From Mucilaginibacter empetricola (GTDB lineage Bacteria > Bacteroidota > Bacteroidia > Sphingobacteriales > Sphingobacteriaceae): 64,000 bases of DNA. The notes below the pieces were generated by a model that had not been told where the DNA came from, searched no databases, and worked only from the letters and a program-made list of their open reading frames with translations. Position 1 is the stretch's first letter. Every line of letters begins with the position of its first letter. The stretch is from the NCBI RefSeq assembly GCF_024808665.1, contig NZ_JANUBZ010000015.1, positions 1 through 64,000 of the forward strand, given 5' to 3'. A program made the translations under genes and the position numbers. Positions 17,524 through 25,592 of the stretch are shown here, in pieces.

Positions 17524-17715
17524 GAGTGTTCGAAAGATAAAAAAAGGGTGTCATGCTGAGGCACTCGAAGCATGCGGGCAAAGGCCTGAATCGCCATGCC
17601 TTCACGTTGTGCATCTGCGGTAATACATTCGCGTATACCCACCGCACACCCTTCGAGTGCCTCCGGGTGACACCATATTAGATATTTGTAGACAACCTCA
17701 ATCTTTCGAACACTC
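17524..17715. repeat. MITE-like element with 15-bp terminal inverted repeats
   Basis: The outer arms GAGTGTTCGAAAGAT (17524-17538) and ATCTTTCGAACACTC (17701-17715) are perfect reverse complements. A second, inner pair, 17547-17570 and 17651-17674, matches at 20 of 24 positions. The whole 192 bp can fold into one long hairpin. It contains no ORF. A partial copy is at 2952-2995. Confidence 0.65.
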
Positions 17716-17777
17716 CTAATTACAAATCCATTTATATTTCAGCCCCTGATGGAGACATCAGGACTGACAGATATTGA

Positions 17778-18422
17778 TTAATAATCCTTCTGGATATGGT
17801 CAGCGTTTAGTATACTGTCGGCTATAGATTTTGTTATTGATTTTGCACTGTCTCCATTAGAATAAGAGAAACTCAGTGTATCAGGGTGTTTCCCGGTCGC
17901 ATAAATGTATCTCACATAAACATATCTTTCAGAATCTGCCCTAGTTCTTGATAATTTATAATCATCACTCTCAAATTCTATCGTGTGGTCAGCGTTCATG
18001 AATATATATTTACGTTCGTGGCCTACGCCGTCTTTTTTTTCATCCCATTCAATGCTATATGAGCTTTTAAACGCAACCCGCCATGAGGTTGGAATTATTG
18101 GTACACCCAATTGTTGCCGATGATCATTAAATGGTTTACTATAGGAAAAAAGAATTTTATCATCTGTATATCGACTGTAGTCTTTATATGACTGGTAAGT
18201 TATAAAAATAAGCCCAATCAATTGATTGATGAGAACTCTTGAATGACTGTCGGAGAATGACTTTATATTATGGAAAGTATAAACGATTAGCCCTAAAGAC
18301 AAGATTCCCGCCATTACATAATCATTGATTAAATAATGGCCAATTACAAGTAGTAACAAATACACCAGGACCAATATCCGCAGAACCCTATACACCATAA
18401 CCTTTGTACGCAGTGGCACCAT
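17778..18422 (-). CDS. Membrane protein of unknown function
   Basis: The 214-residue protein has two hydrophobic helices close together near the N-terminus (about 10-30 and 33-50) and a third weaker one at about 68-82. It ends in a soluble part of about 130 residues rich in Tyr, Ser and Asp, containing YIFMNADHTIEFESDDYKLS and a following RYVYVRYIYATG. The soluble part is probably a small beta domain. No family is recognised. It stands alone with the MITE-like element just behind its stop. Confidence 0.65.
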   Translation of the reverse strand: MVPLRTKVMVYRVLRILVLVYLLLLVIGHYLINDYVMAGILSLGLIVYTFHNIKSFSDSHSRVLINQLIGLIFITYQSYKDYSRYTDDKILFSYSKPFNDHRQQLGVPIIPTSWRVAFKSSYSIEWDEKKDGVGHERKYIFMNADHTIEFESDDYKLSRTRADSERYVYVRYIYATGKHPDTLSFSYSNGDSAKSITKSIADSILNADHIQKDY

Positions 18423-18565
18423 ATAATCAGATAGTTTAGATCGTCTAAAGTATCAAACGCATTTCTTATTACAAAACACCGTTGATATTTCGTCGTCTTT
18501 GTTGGAGTTTGTTTCTATAAGCCGTGCTTTGTCTTTCAATCCTTACAAAAATATTTTCAAATAAA

Positions 18566-18614
18566 TTTGCGCAACCGAATGATTGCATTTATATTTGCAA
18601 CCAATAAGTTGCAA
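18566..18614 (+). promoter_or_regulatory. Promoter and ArsR-type operator of the AHSA1 operon
   Basis: TTTG at 18566-18569 and TATATTTG at 18590-18597, separated by 20 bases, fit the Bacteroidota promoter consensus. An inverted repeat TTGCAAC-N6-GTTGCAA at 18595-18614 overlaps the end of the -7 box and precedes the ATG at 18620. This is the expected position for autorepression by the ArsR protein encoded directly downstream. Confidence 0.7.
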
Positions 18615-18619
18615 GTAAA

Positions 18620-18931
18620 ATGAGACGAGACGTATTTCAGGCTATTGCCGACCCAACCCGCAGGGCCATATTAAGCTTATTGGTATTGGGTGCCATGACA
18701 CCTAATAACTTAGCCGAACACTTTGACAGTACGCGCCAGGCAGTATCAAAACACATTAAGATACTCACCGAGTGCGAAATAATAACCCAAAAGCAAATAG
18801 GCAGAGAAATATATTATCACTTTAACCCCGAAAAAATGAAAGAGATAGACATTTGGCTGGAACGCTTCCGCAAGATGTGGGAGGACCGCTTTGATCAATT
18901 AGATAACCTGTTAAACGATTTACAAAACTAA
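18620..18931 (+). CDS. ArsR-family regulator of the AHSA1 operon
   Basis: A 103-residue winged-helix repressor. The helix-turn-helix is in [20 protein letters not shown] and the wing in the following [16 protein letters not shown]. No metal-binding Cys pair is present, so it does not look like a metal sensor. ArsR proteins of this type precede SRPBCC/AHSA1 genes in many Bacteroidota. The first AHSA1 gene starts 6 bases after its stop. Confidence 0.88.
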   Translation: MRRDVFQAIADPTRRAILSLLVLGAMTPNNLAEHFDSTRQAVSKHIKILTECEIITQKQIGREIYYHFNPEKMKEIDIWLERFRKMWEDRFDQLDNLLNDLQN

Positions 18932-18937
18932 AAAAAC

Positions 18938-19444
18938 ATGACAAACAATTTTTTGTTCGAGCCAGATATGGCTGCTAAAACGATTCGTGTAGTACGCGAA
19001 TTTAACGCGCCGGTTGAAAAGGTATGGAAAGCCTGGACAGAGGCCGACCTGATTGAAAAATGGGTTGCGCCGAAACCATGGACAGCTAAATTCAAAATTA
19101 TGGATTTTACAGTTGGTGGTATATCACTGTATCTGATGGCTAACGCCGAAGGCATGAAACATTGGGTTTATGCTGAATTTACTGCAATTGAAAAGGGAAA
19201 ATCTTTTTCGACAACAGGTATGTTTTGTGATGACGAGGGCTATCCGGTTGACGAGGGACCGAAATCATACCGGGAAACCAAATTCTCATCCATCGATGGT
19301 AACAGATCAAAGGTGGAACAGCTGATAACCTTTACCGATGAGTCAACCATCAAATGGTTTGTGGAAGGCGGCTTTAAAGAAGGCACCATCATTACCCTTG
19401 ATCAGTTGGATGAAATACTGGCTGAACCTCACTTAATAGCATAA
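18938..19444 (+). CDS. SRPBCC/AHSA1-domain protein, first copy
   Basis: A 168-residue protein with the AHSA1 (START-like) fold, a hydrophobic cavity for small ligands. The family opening VREFNAPVEKVWKAWTEADL is clear. In place of the usual KWWGP the sequence reads KWVAPKPW, so this copy has lost the Trp-Gly pair that its downstream neighbour keeps. Its function may be ligand binding or stress related and is not known. It is the second gene of the operon. Confidence 0.82.
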   Translation: MTNNFLFEPDMAAKTIRVVREFNAPVEKVWKAWTEADLIEKWVAPKPWTAKFKIMDFTVGGISLYLMANAEGMKHWVYAEFTAIEKGKSFSTTGMFCDDEGYPVDEGPKSYRETKFSSIDGNRSKVEQLITFTDESTIKWFVEGGFKEGTIITLDQLDEILAEPHLIA

Positions 19445-19466
19445 ATCACCCATAAACCAAACAGAA

Positions 19467-19955
19467 ATGATAAACAATTTTGTATTCGAAAAAGATCTTG
19501 GCGCTAAAAAAATTCATGTAGTACGCGAATTTAGCGCGCCGATTGAAAAAGTATGGAAAGCCTGGACAGATCCCGACCTGCTTGAAAAATGGTGGGGCCC
19601 TAAACCATGGACTGCCATCACCAAATCAATGAATTTTACTGTGGGCGGCGCCTGGCTGTACTATATGGCCGGTCCAAACGATCAAAAACACTGGAGCCAT
19701 GTAAAGTTTATCGCCATTGAAGAAGGCACCCGCTTCGCTGCTGATGCTGCATTTTCTGACGAAAATGGCACCGTACCTCCGGGTACGCCTGTAGGACACT
19801 GGGATAATAAATTTGTAGCTCTGGGTGATAAAACCAAAGTAGTAGTTGATCTTAGTTTTGACAATGAAGCTGCCATAAAAATGCTGGTAGAAATGGGCTT
19901 CGAGGGCGGCTTTACTATGGGTCTTAATCAGCTGGAAGAATTATTGGCGCTTTAA
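19467..19955 (+). CDS. SRPBCC/AHSA1-domain protein, second copy
   Basis: A 162-residue AHSA1-fold protein with the consensus features VREFSAPIEKVWKAWTDPDL followed by KWWGPKPW. It is a tandem paralogue of the preceding gene: both start with an NNF(L/V)FE(P/K)D type leader, and the identity is high through residue 50 and lower afterwards. It probably binds a small hydrophobic ligand in the cytoplasm. The next gene begins 12 bases downstream. Confidence 0.85.
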   Translation: MINNFVFEKDLGAKKIHVVREFSAPIEKVWKAWTDPDLLEKWWGPKPWTAITKSMNFTVGGAWLYYMAGPNDQKHWSHVKFIAIEEGTRFAADAAFSDENGTVPPGTPVGHWDNKFVALGDKTKVVVDLSFDNEAAIKMLVEMGFEGGFTMGLNQLEELLAL

Positions 19956-19966
19956 AAACAATAGCA

Positions 19967-20548
19967 ATGCGAAAATTAAAACTACAAATGCAAATCACCC
20001 TCGACGGCTTTGTAGCCGGCCCCAATGGTGAGAACGACTGGGTGTTTTTAACAGGCAACGGCGACGCTGAAGCTTTACAAAAGATGATTGCGTTTAGTGC
20101 AGACATGGCCGCCGGTTGTGATACCATGTTGATGGGCCGTAAACAGGCGGTAAGCGGATTCCTCAGTCACTGGGAAAACGTGGCCGACAATCAGCCCGAC
20201 AATCCCTGGCATCCTTTAGCGAAGTTGATAGTTAATCACCGCAAAATTTCCTTCAGCCGAACCGAAAAAATCCTCCCCGGTCGCAAACTCGAAGTAGAAA
20301 ACGGCGACTTGGCCACCGTAGTACAGTCGCTCAAAAACCAACCCGGCAAGGATATCCTCGTTTACGGCGGCGCCGATTTTGTCAGCTCCCTTGTCAGCCT
20401 CAATTTGATTGATGAATACTACCTCGTCGTAAATCCCATCGCTATCGGCAGCGGGCTTTCCATTTTTAAAGAAAGGAAAATACTGAAACTGGAAAGCTCT
20501 ATATCCTTCAAAAATGTAAAAGTGCTGAATAAATATGTACCAGTATAG
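19967..20548 (+). CDS. Dihydrofolate reductase-fold (RibD C-terminal) protein
   Basis: A 193-residue member of the RibD C-terminal/DHFR-like reductase family. The typical opening LKLQMQITLDGFVAGPNGEN is followed by DTMLMGRKQ and DILVYGGADFVSSLVSLNLI, segments that in the family form the NADPH site. It is likely a pyridine-nucleotide dependent reductase of unknown substrate rather than true DHFR or RibD. Last gene of the ArsR-AHSA1 operon, followed by hairpins that may end the transcript. Confidence 0.85.
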   Translation: MRKLKLQMQITLDGFVAGPNGENDWVFLTGNGDAEALQKMIAFSADMAAGCDTMLMGRKQAVSGFLSHWENVADNQPDNPWHPLAKLIVNHRKISFSRTEKILPGRKLEVENGDLATVVQSLKNQPGKDILVYGGADFVSSLVSLNLIDEYYLVVNPIAIGSGLSIFKERKILKLESSISFKNVKVLNKYVPV

Positions 20549-20559
20549 GTTTTCCCACT

Positions 20560-20609
20560 GGTCGAGGGTTGTACCCTCGACCTAAAATGTGTTAAGCTTA
20601 TAGCTTAAC
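20560..20609. repeat. Tandem hairpins (GGTCGAGG + GTTAAGCT), copy 1
   Basis: Hairpin one has arms GGTCGAGGGT / ACCCTCGACC (20560-20569, 20573-20582). Hairpin two has arms GTTAAGCT / AGCTTAAC (20591-20598, 20602-20609). The same arrangement is at 21443-21492, with one base pair in the first stem swapped in a compensated way. Confidence 0.7.
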
Positions 20610-20615
20610 GACAAA

Positions 20616-20640
20616 GCCCGGTATGTTGCCGGGCCTTATT
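20616..20640 (+). terminator. Possible terminator of the ArsR-AHSA1 operon
   Basis: The GC-rich stem GCCCGG / CCGGGC with a 7-base loop is followed by CTTATT. The U tract is poor, so its strength is doubtful. Confidence 0.4.
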
Positions 20641-20786
20641 GGGTTAATATCATCTTCCGCCCCTCTCCCATCACAATCAACTGAAATAGAGTAAAATAAA
20701 GCAGATTTCACTGTAACCCGATTCATTTATTGCACGACTAAGATTTAAAGAACCAATAATGAAATTAAATCTTAATCAGTAAAATT

Positions 20787-21422
20787 ATGAACAGTATTAA
20801 TGTACGTCGGGTTACCGGTATCTCGGGGATAGCTATATTTCTTTTAAGCATGGTGGTGCTGCCGCTGTATTTTGTTTACAGCGGACCACCGCCGGTGTCA
20901 AACATATTGACAAGAGTTTTAATCAATATGTTTGTTTGCACCGCTTTGATTATCTTCCTGGTGGGTTTCCGTTATTTAATCAGGGAAGCACGTCCCGATT
21001 TTGAATTTATCGCCACGTTATCTTTCACATTCGGCCTGGTGTTTGCCATTATTACATTTGTATCTGATGCTATTCAGGTAGGCAGTGTGCTGGGAAAGAG
21101 CGGAGGTATTGATCCCACCACTGTTGGATCCGGTGCCGAGAGTGCCATATTGTTATTTGGTCCCATTGGCCGATTGCTTACCTCTATGTTTTTGTTTACA
21201 GCAGCATCGGCCATACTGGGCACCCATCTATTACCAAAATGGACCGCCCGCATGGCACAAATTATCGCCGTTTTTCACTTTGCTCTAATTCCATCCATTT
21301 TTTCAGGCACTAATCCGGCTTATTTTTACAGCATCAATGGCCTGGGTATCCCAATATCCGGCACCTTTTTACTTATCTGGATACTGGCAGTCGGTATTAT
21401 ACTTTTCAGGAAAAAAAGCTGA
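20787..21422 (+). CDS. Integral membrane protein, DUF4386-like
   Basis: The 211-residue protein has six hydrophobic segments (roughly 9-31, 42-62, 76-98, 122-145, 155-172 and 184-207) with short loops and no signal peptidase site. The pattern of six helices with few charges is like that of DUF4386 family proteins, but I cannot confirm the family by eye. The role is unknown. The gene is framed on both sides by the same tandem-hairpin repeat (20560 and 21443). Confidence 0.65.
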   Translation: MNSINVRRVTGISGIAIFLLSMVVLPLYFVYSGPPPVSNILTRVLINMFVCTALIIFLVGFRYLIREARPDFEFIATLSFTFGLVFAIITFVSDAIQVGSVLGKSGGIDPTTVGSGAESAILLFGPIGRLLTSMFLFTAASAILGTHLLPKWTARMAQIIAVFHFALIPSIFSGTNPAYFYSINGLGIPISGTFLLIWILAVGIILFRKKS

Positions 21423-21442
21423 CCAGAACAAAAAACCACGCT

Positions 21443-21492
21443 GGTCGAGGTTTTCAACCTCGACCTAAAATGTGTTAAGCTTGTAGCTTAAC
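21443..21492. repeat. Tandem hairpins (GGTCGAGG + GTTAAGCT), copy 2
   Basis: Arms GGTCGAGGTT / AACCTCGACC (21443-21452, 21456-21465) and GTTAAGCT / AGCTTAAC (21474-21481, 21485-21492). The linker CTAAAATGT between the hairpins is the same as in copy 1 at 20560. Confidence 0.7.
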
Positions 21493-21519
21493 AATAAAGC
21501 CTGACACTTGATACGCCAA

Positions 21520-22434
21520 TCAATTGAGCGACTGCCGGTACGCCAATGGCGATAATTGGGTCTTGCTTTTAAATAATTTGGTAAATGATTGCGGATGCTC
21601 AAAGCCCAGCGCATAGGCAATTTCACTGATGGAAAAATCGGTTACTGACAGTTTCTCTTTAGCTTTTTCAATCAGTTTGTCGTGTATAAGCTGCTGGGTG
21701 TTTTGCCCGGTGAGTACTTTAAGCAGGCCGCGCAGATAATTGGGCGATACGTTTAGTGTTTCTGAAATGTATTGAACAGTAGGCAAGCCTTTTGTGAGCA
21801 GGTCGTCGCTGCTAAAATAATCCTCCAGTATGGTTTCCAGTTTTTCCAGCAACTGATGATTGGCTTTTTCCCTGGTAATAAACTGGCGGTTATAAAAACG
21901 ATCGGCATAACTCAGCAAACTTTCTATCTGTGAAATGATGATCTGTTTGCTAAAGCGATCAATGTTGGCATGATATTCTTGCCGGATATTTTGGAGGATA
22001 TTGATGAGCGTAGCTTCTTCTTTGGCCGAAAGAAATAGAGATTCATGAACCGAATAGTCCCAGAAATCATATTTCCTGATGGATTTAGCTAATGAGGTAT
22101 TCCATAAAAAATCAGGGTGAATGATCAGCAACCACCCGGATTGTGTTGTTTCTTGTTTGGTGTCGATAGAAAGACTCATTACCTGGTTAGGCGCCACAAA
22201 AGACAGGATACCTTCATTAAAGTCATAAGGTTGCTGACCGTATCTGAAATTGATATGATCTGAAAAGGAAGCTCTTTTAAGGCCGATACAATAAAAGTTA
22301 TAACACCAGCTTATGGATGATGGTTCCACAGTTCGCTTCACCACGTCAAATTCAGTCACGCTGATTAAGGGGTGTTCCGGCGCTGGCAACTGCCTGAACT
22401 GGTGAAACTCGCTGATGGTTTTAAACCTTTTCAT
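21520..22434 (-). CDS. AraC-family transcriptional regulator
   Basis: A 304-residue cytoplasmic regulator. The N-terminal cupin-like sensor is at about 20-165 and the AraC DNA-binding domain at about 200-302, with the second helix-turn-helix in SEIAYALGFEHPQSFTKLFK. It begins 6 bases after the stop of the oxidoreductase gene on the same strand, so the two form an operon and the regulator probably controls that enzyme or responds to its product. Confidence 0.87.
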   Translation of the reverse strand: MKRFKTISEFHQFRQLPAPEHPLISVTEFDVVKRTVEPSSISWCYNFYCIGLKRASFSDHINFRYGQQPYDFNEGILSFVAPNQVMSLSIDTKQETTQSGWLLIIHPDFLWNTSLAKSIRKYDFWDYSVHESLFLSAKEEATLINILQNIRQEYHANIDRFSKQIIISQIESLLSYADRFYNRQFITREKANHQLLEKLETILEDYFSSDDLLTKGLPTVQYISETLNVSPNYLRGLLKVLTGQNTQQLIHDKLIEKAKEKLSVTDFSISEIAYALGFEHPQSFTKLFKSKTQLSPLAYRQSLN

Positions 22435-22440
22435 ATTGGC

Positions 22441-23403
22441 TTAGCTCTCTTTTCTTATTTCCAGTACAATTTTACCCCGAACGTGTTTGGTTTCCAGTTC
22501 GGTATGTGCTTCGGCAGCTTTTTCCATTGGGTAAACCTTGCTGATAACTACGCTCACTTTGCCTTGTTCAATTAATTTTGCAATTTCGGTAAGTGATTGC
22601 GCAACATCAAGCTCACGCCTTACCATTTTTGCTTCCGCATGTTTTTCTGCAAGTATAGCCAGAAATTCTTCGCCAAAAGGATACGGCAGCTGCACGGAAA
22701 CAAATCTGCCGCTGTCGTTTAACGCACGTGCCATTATCATCCTGGCATTTGCATTAAATACAGGTGAAGCGTCAAATACCACGTCGATGTGCCGCAGCAA
22801 GTCGGCAAAATTTTCATCCTTGTAATCAAACACTTCATCTGCACCCAGTTGTTTTAAAAACTCAAAATTTTGTGCAGATGCTGTACCAATTACATAAGCG
22901 CCTTTTGCTTTGGCAAATTGCACAGCCAGGCTGCCAATCCCGCCGGCCGCTCCGTGGATGAGCACCCGATGCGCGGCACCTACCTTACCCAGGTCCAACC
23001 CGTTCCAGGCCATCAATGCGCACGATGGAATAGCACCGGCTTCATTAAAGCTTACATTGTTTGGCATAAGGGCAAACTGACTGGCTTTAGCCGCAATAAA
23101 CTCCGCATAGGTGCCACTTAAAAAATTGGGGATGCCATAAACTTTATCGCCTTTTTTAAAGCCGGTAACATCAACACCGGTTTCCACTATTTCACCGGCG
23201 CCATCCAGGCCGAGGCCCAGCGGTAATTTCAAAAATGGTTTCAAAATCTCGTTACCGCCCTGCCGCACAACGTAATCTGCAGGATTAACCCCGCTGGCGT
23301 ACATTTTTACCAGTATTTCATCTGGTTGAGGAACCGGGGTAGCTACCTCTTCTATTTGCATTACTTCGGGTCCGCCAAATGCATTAATTCTTATTGCTTT
23401 CAT
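22441..23403 (-). CDS. NADPH-dependent quinone oxidoreductase-like enzyme
   Basis: A 320-residue zinc-free medium-chain dehydrogenase. The start at 23403 (MKAIRINAFGGPEVMQIEEV) matches the family; an upstream ATG would add 8 residues. The nucleotide-binding Rossmann motif is in VLIHGAAGGIGSLAVQFAKA, and the zinc-ligand cysteines of alcohol dehydrogenases are absent. It probably reduces quinones or reactive enones with NADPH in the cytoplasm. It is co-transcribed with the AraC gene that follows. Confidence 0.88.
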   Translation of the reverse strand: MKAIRINAFGGPEVMQIEEVATPVPQPDEILVKMYASGVNPADYVVRQGGNEILKPFLKLPLGLGLDGAGEIVETGVDVTGFKKGDKVYGIPNFLSGTYAEFIAAKASQFALMPNNVSFNEAGAIPSCALMAWNGLDLGKVGAAHRVLIHGAAGGIGSLAVQFAKAKGAYVIGTASAQNFEFLKQLGADEVFDYKDENFADLLRHIDVVFDASPVFNANARMIMARALNDSGRFVSVQLPYPFGEEFLAILAEKHAEAKMVRRELDVAQSLTEIAKLIEQGKVSVVISKVYPMEKAAEAHTELETKHVRGKIVLEIRKES

Positions 23404-23512
23404 TTGTATGTCTTTTGATGATAGCAAAGTTCAGCGTAATTCAAAAAACAAATTAAGCCAAAACGCCTTTTGTGTTAGCCGAAAAAAAGGGAAGGGTGTC
23501 GGGTTGGGCGTT

Positions 23513-23575
23513 TATTACGTGGGTTAGAAATCCATTTATATTTTAATCCGGGATGTGAACATCGGACTAACGGGG
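23513..23575. repeat. Diverged copy of the 13532 tandem-hairpin family
   Basis: The sequence TTACGTGGGTTAGAAATCCA, then TTTTAATCCGGGATGTGAAC and ATCGGACTAAC, matches the 13532-13587 element with several substitutions that weaken the first hairpin. Confidence 0.5.
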
Positions 23576-23580
23576 AACTA

Positions 23581-24330
23581 TCATTTAGGCCGGCGACTAT
23601 TAAAAAGTTTCCAGTGCCCTTCGGAAATAACTTCTGCCTGGCCGTTTACAACCTTTATCGCGCTCTGTTCGTCAATGGCATATACCGGTACCGGGAGCTT
23701 TGCGGCCCACTGCTCCGCGTTGGCCCCGCACGCGTCCGGATGATTGGTATTTTCGAAATGCGGGATGATCGCGAAATCGACCAAACCTATGCCGGCCGCC
23801 ATTTCGAGGGTCCTGCTGATCGAACCTTCTGCGGTAACCATCGTTATCTTTTCCGAGGATAGCGGCGTGCCGCTGCCTCTTCGCGGCTCGCTGTAGGTCT
23901 CTCCAAATGTAGTGCTTGTTGCCATGCTGCCTGCACTCACGCCCACATAAACTAAGTCCTTGCTTAAAGAGGGCAATACGTCTGCAAGCCCGGATTGTTT
24001 GAACCAGTAGGCCAGGTACAAGGGATCGCCACCCCAAACCAGCAGCGCGTCTGTCTCCTGAACCGATGACAGCCAGACATCTTTGTCGATACTGTTCAGC
24101 GCAATGAGTTCCAGCAGGCCCATTGTTTTCCATCCCTGTCCAACCAGGGCCGCGTGCATTTTTCCGGCGATGGGCCACCAGGCATAGTTAGGGCCACCCA
24201 CAAAAGGGTACACGCCGGTAGGAACAAACAAAGCGCTGGATTCAGTAATAGGCTTACCCAACAGTTGTTCGAGCGCATCCCGGATACTTTTATTGGAGAT
24301 GCCCGAAGAGGTCAATAGTAATTTAATCAT
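23581..24330 (-). CDS. Peptidase E-like (S51) protein
   Basis: A 249-residue protein when started at the ATG at 24330 (MIKLLLTSSGISNKSIRDAL), which is the usual family opening. The nucleophile motif GVSAGSMATS (Ser at about residue 113) and the downstream HFENTNHP segment fit the class I glutamine-amidotransferase-like peptidase S51 family, which includes Asp-dipeptidase PepE and cyanophycinase. The exact substrate is not shown. It is cytoplasmic, stands alone and is flanked by repeats. Confidence 0.82.
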   Translation of the reverse strand: MIKLLLTSSGISNKSIRDALEQLLGKPITESSALFVPTGVYPFVGGPNYAWWPIAGKMHAALVGQGWKTMGLLELIALNSIDKDVWLSSVQETDALLVWGGDPLYLAYWFKQSGLADVLPSLSKDLVYVGVSAGSMATSTTFGETYSEPRRGSGTPLSSEKITMVTAEGSISRTLEMAAGIGLVDFAIIPHFENTNHPDACGANAEQWAAKLPVPVYAIDEQSAIKVVNGQAEVISEGHWKLFNSRRPK

Positions 24331-24465
24331 CACCTCAAAAATAATTATTGATAGCGTTATTGCTAAGGCCAAATCAGACAAATTGCGGGGGCGTTTGCGT
24401 CAGCAAAAAAACAAATTAAGCCAAAACGTTTTTTGTGTTAGTTGCAAAAGAGGTGCATTTTGGTT

Positions 24466-24522
24466 AAGGATTATAAATCACTTGATATTTCAGTTCCGGA
24501 TGGAGAAATCAGGCTAAAGAGA
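24466..24522. repeat. Diverged copy of the 13532 tandem-hairpin family
   Basis: The text GGATTATAAATCACTTGATA followed by TTTCAGTTCCGGATGGAGAA and ATCAGGCTAA resembles the copies at 17717 and 25115. The pairing is partly lost. Confidence 0.4.
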
Positions 24523-24577
24523 ACAATGACACATCCGTATCAATTCAATTTATTACCTTAGAACCTAAACTGTGGTT

Positions 24578-25078
24578 ATGTTAAGTCTACTCGATCGACA
24601 ATGGCAACAATTCGAGGGTGGTTATCGCCAGCTTTACGATGCATCTGTACCTTTAAGAATATTGGAGAAAGCGCCAACCCAAGAGGAATTTGACTCTGTA
24701 ATTAATGAATTGTGGGATGAATTACACCATCAGGGAGATGTTGGATTAGCATCTTACTATTCAGTACCTCACTTGGTTAGAATAGCATCCGCCACACAAT
24801 TATCAATAGTCAACATTATTAATCTAATCGTGACCATTGAATTAGCCAGACTTAACAACAATCCTGCTATACCATTTGAATTAATAACTGATTATAACGA
24901 TGCTATATTTCAACTGGGCGAATTAGGGAAGTCGCTTTTCAAATATGAGTGGGATCTACAAATTGCCACTTCATCACTCTCAGCGATAGCAATAGCTAAA
25001 GGCCAAGTCGCGCTTGCAAGGGCGTTGGCAATTTTGGACGATCAAGGAACACTCGATGAGCTTTTGGAGACGTATTAG
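24578..25078 (+). CDS. Helical protein of unknown function
   Basis: A 166-residue, probably all-helical cytoplasmic protein, started at the ATG at 24578; a GTG two codons upstream is also possible. The central segment ELHHQGDVGLASYYSVPHLV looks like a HEAT-like or immunity-type repeat, and similar wording occurs in Bacteroidota proteins of unknown role, but I cannot assign it. No toxin gene is adjacent that would make it an immunity protein. It has lower GC than its neighbours. Confidence 0.55.
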   Translation: MLSLLDRQWQQFEGGYRQLYDASVPLRILEKAPTQEEFDSVINELWDELHHQGDVGLASYYSVPHLVRIASATQLSIVNIINLIVTIELARLNNNPAIPFELITDYNDAIFQLGELGKSLFKYEWDLQIATSSLSAIAIAKGQVALARALAILDDQGTLDELLETY

Positions 25079-25114
25079 CTAAGGTTTTAGGTTTATGATA
25101 GAGCCTTGCGTCAG

Positions 25115-25176
25115 TTATGTGGATTACAAATTCACTTATATTTTGGTCCAGAATTGGAGACATCCGGACTAACGCG
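25115..25176. repeat. Diverged copy of the 13532 tandem-hairpin family
   Basis: TATGTGGATTACAAATTCAC followed by TTATATTTTGGTCCAGAATT and GGAGACATCCGGACTAAC. It is similar to 23513-23575. Confidence 0.5.
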
Positions 25177-25203
25177 GAATATTAAAATTACTTATATTTA
25201 CTC

Positions 25204-25280
25204 TGCTGTCCGAAGTTTAAAAACCCGGCTGTCCGAAGTTTCCAACTTCGGACGACTATGCCTGTAGTCTCTGACTACCG
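25204..25280. repeat. Double-hairpin repeat (CTGTCCGAAG family), copy 3
   Basis: A half copy (CTGTCCGAAGTTTAAAAAC) is followed by a complete hairpin GTCCGAAGTT / AACTTCGGAC at 25231-25253, then the family text GACTATGCCTGTAG and a weak second stem. It looks like a partial duplication in place. Confidence 0.65.
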
Positions 25281-25285
25281 GCAAA

Positions 25286-25320
25286 CAAAAAGCCTCTCAG
25301 ATTATCTGAGAGGCTTTTGC
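25286..25320 (-). terminator. Terminator of tRNA-Phe
   Basis: A 10-bp stem GCCTCTCAGA / TCTGAGAGGC (25292-25301, 25305-25314) with a 3-base loop, and on the minus strand a TTTTTGTTTGC run behind it. It lies 14 bases past the tRNA 3' end. Confidence 0.75.
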
Positions 25321-25328
25321 CTTTTTTG

Positions 25329-25401
25329 TGGTACCAACTGGGATCGAACCAGTGACACAAGGATTTTCAGTCCTTTGCTCTACCATCTGAGCTATGGTAC
25401 C
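25329..25401 (-). tRNA. tRNA-Phe (GAA)
   Basis: A 73-base tRNA with perfect 7-bp acceptor stem (GGTACCA with TGGTACC), D arm GCTCAGATGGTAGAGC, anticodon loop CTGAAAA giving anticodon GAA, and T arm with GGTTCGATCC. The discriminator is A and the 3' CCA is not encoded. A -7 box lies just upstream and a terminator just downstream, so it is a single-gene transcript. Confidence 0.97.
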
Positions 25402-25422
25402 GCCTTTCCCGTTTCGGGACTG

Positions 25423-25430
25423 CAAATGTA
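25423..25430 (-). promoter_or_regulatory. Probable -7 box of the tRNA-Phe promoter
   Basis: TACATTTG on the minus strand agrees with TAnnTTTG and sits 21 bases upstream of the mature tRNA 5' end. No clear -33 element was found at the standard distance. Confidence 0.5.
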
Positions 25431-25539
25431 GCGTTTTTTTTATTCGGCGAAAGTTTTTTTTCAAAAAATTTCAAATAATTTGAAGCCGCAGGACACAGCG
25501 TAATCAAGCCGCCCCGCTATCAGCTATTTAATAATTCCG

Positions 25540-25570
25540 TTTGGACAATTCAACTTATCCATTAACTTTG
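25540..25570 (+). promoter_or_regulatory. Promoter of the Fe-S operon
   Basis: TTTG at 25540-25543 and TAACTTTG at 25563-25570, separated by 19 bases, match both Bacteroidota promoter boxes. The ATG follows at 25593, giving a short leader. Confidence 0.6.
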
Positions 25571-25592
25571 AAAAAATTACTATGCACGCATA

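Noticed and set aside
23672..24178. A 168-codon ORF on the minus strand overlapping the peptidase E-like gene
   Set aside because: It lies in another frame of a gene with a complete catalytic motif, and its Arg/Gly-rich product is typical of a shadow frame.
24578..25078. Immunity protein of a toxin pair
   Set aside because: There is no toxin or secretion-related gene next to it, and the sequence resemblance is too weak.
13532..25176. CRISPR array from the repeated hairpin units
   Set aside because: The repeats are scattered, palindromic and unequal in spacing, with no cas gene.
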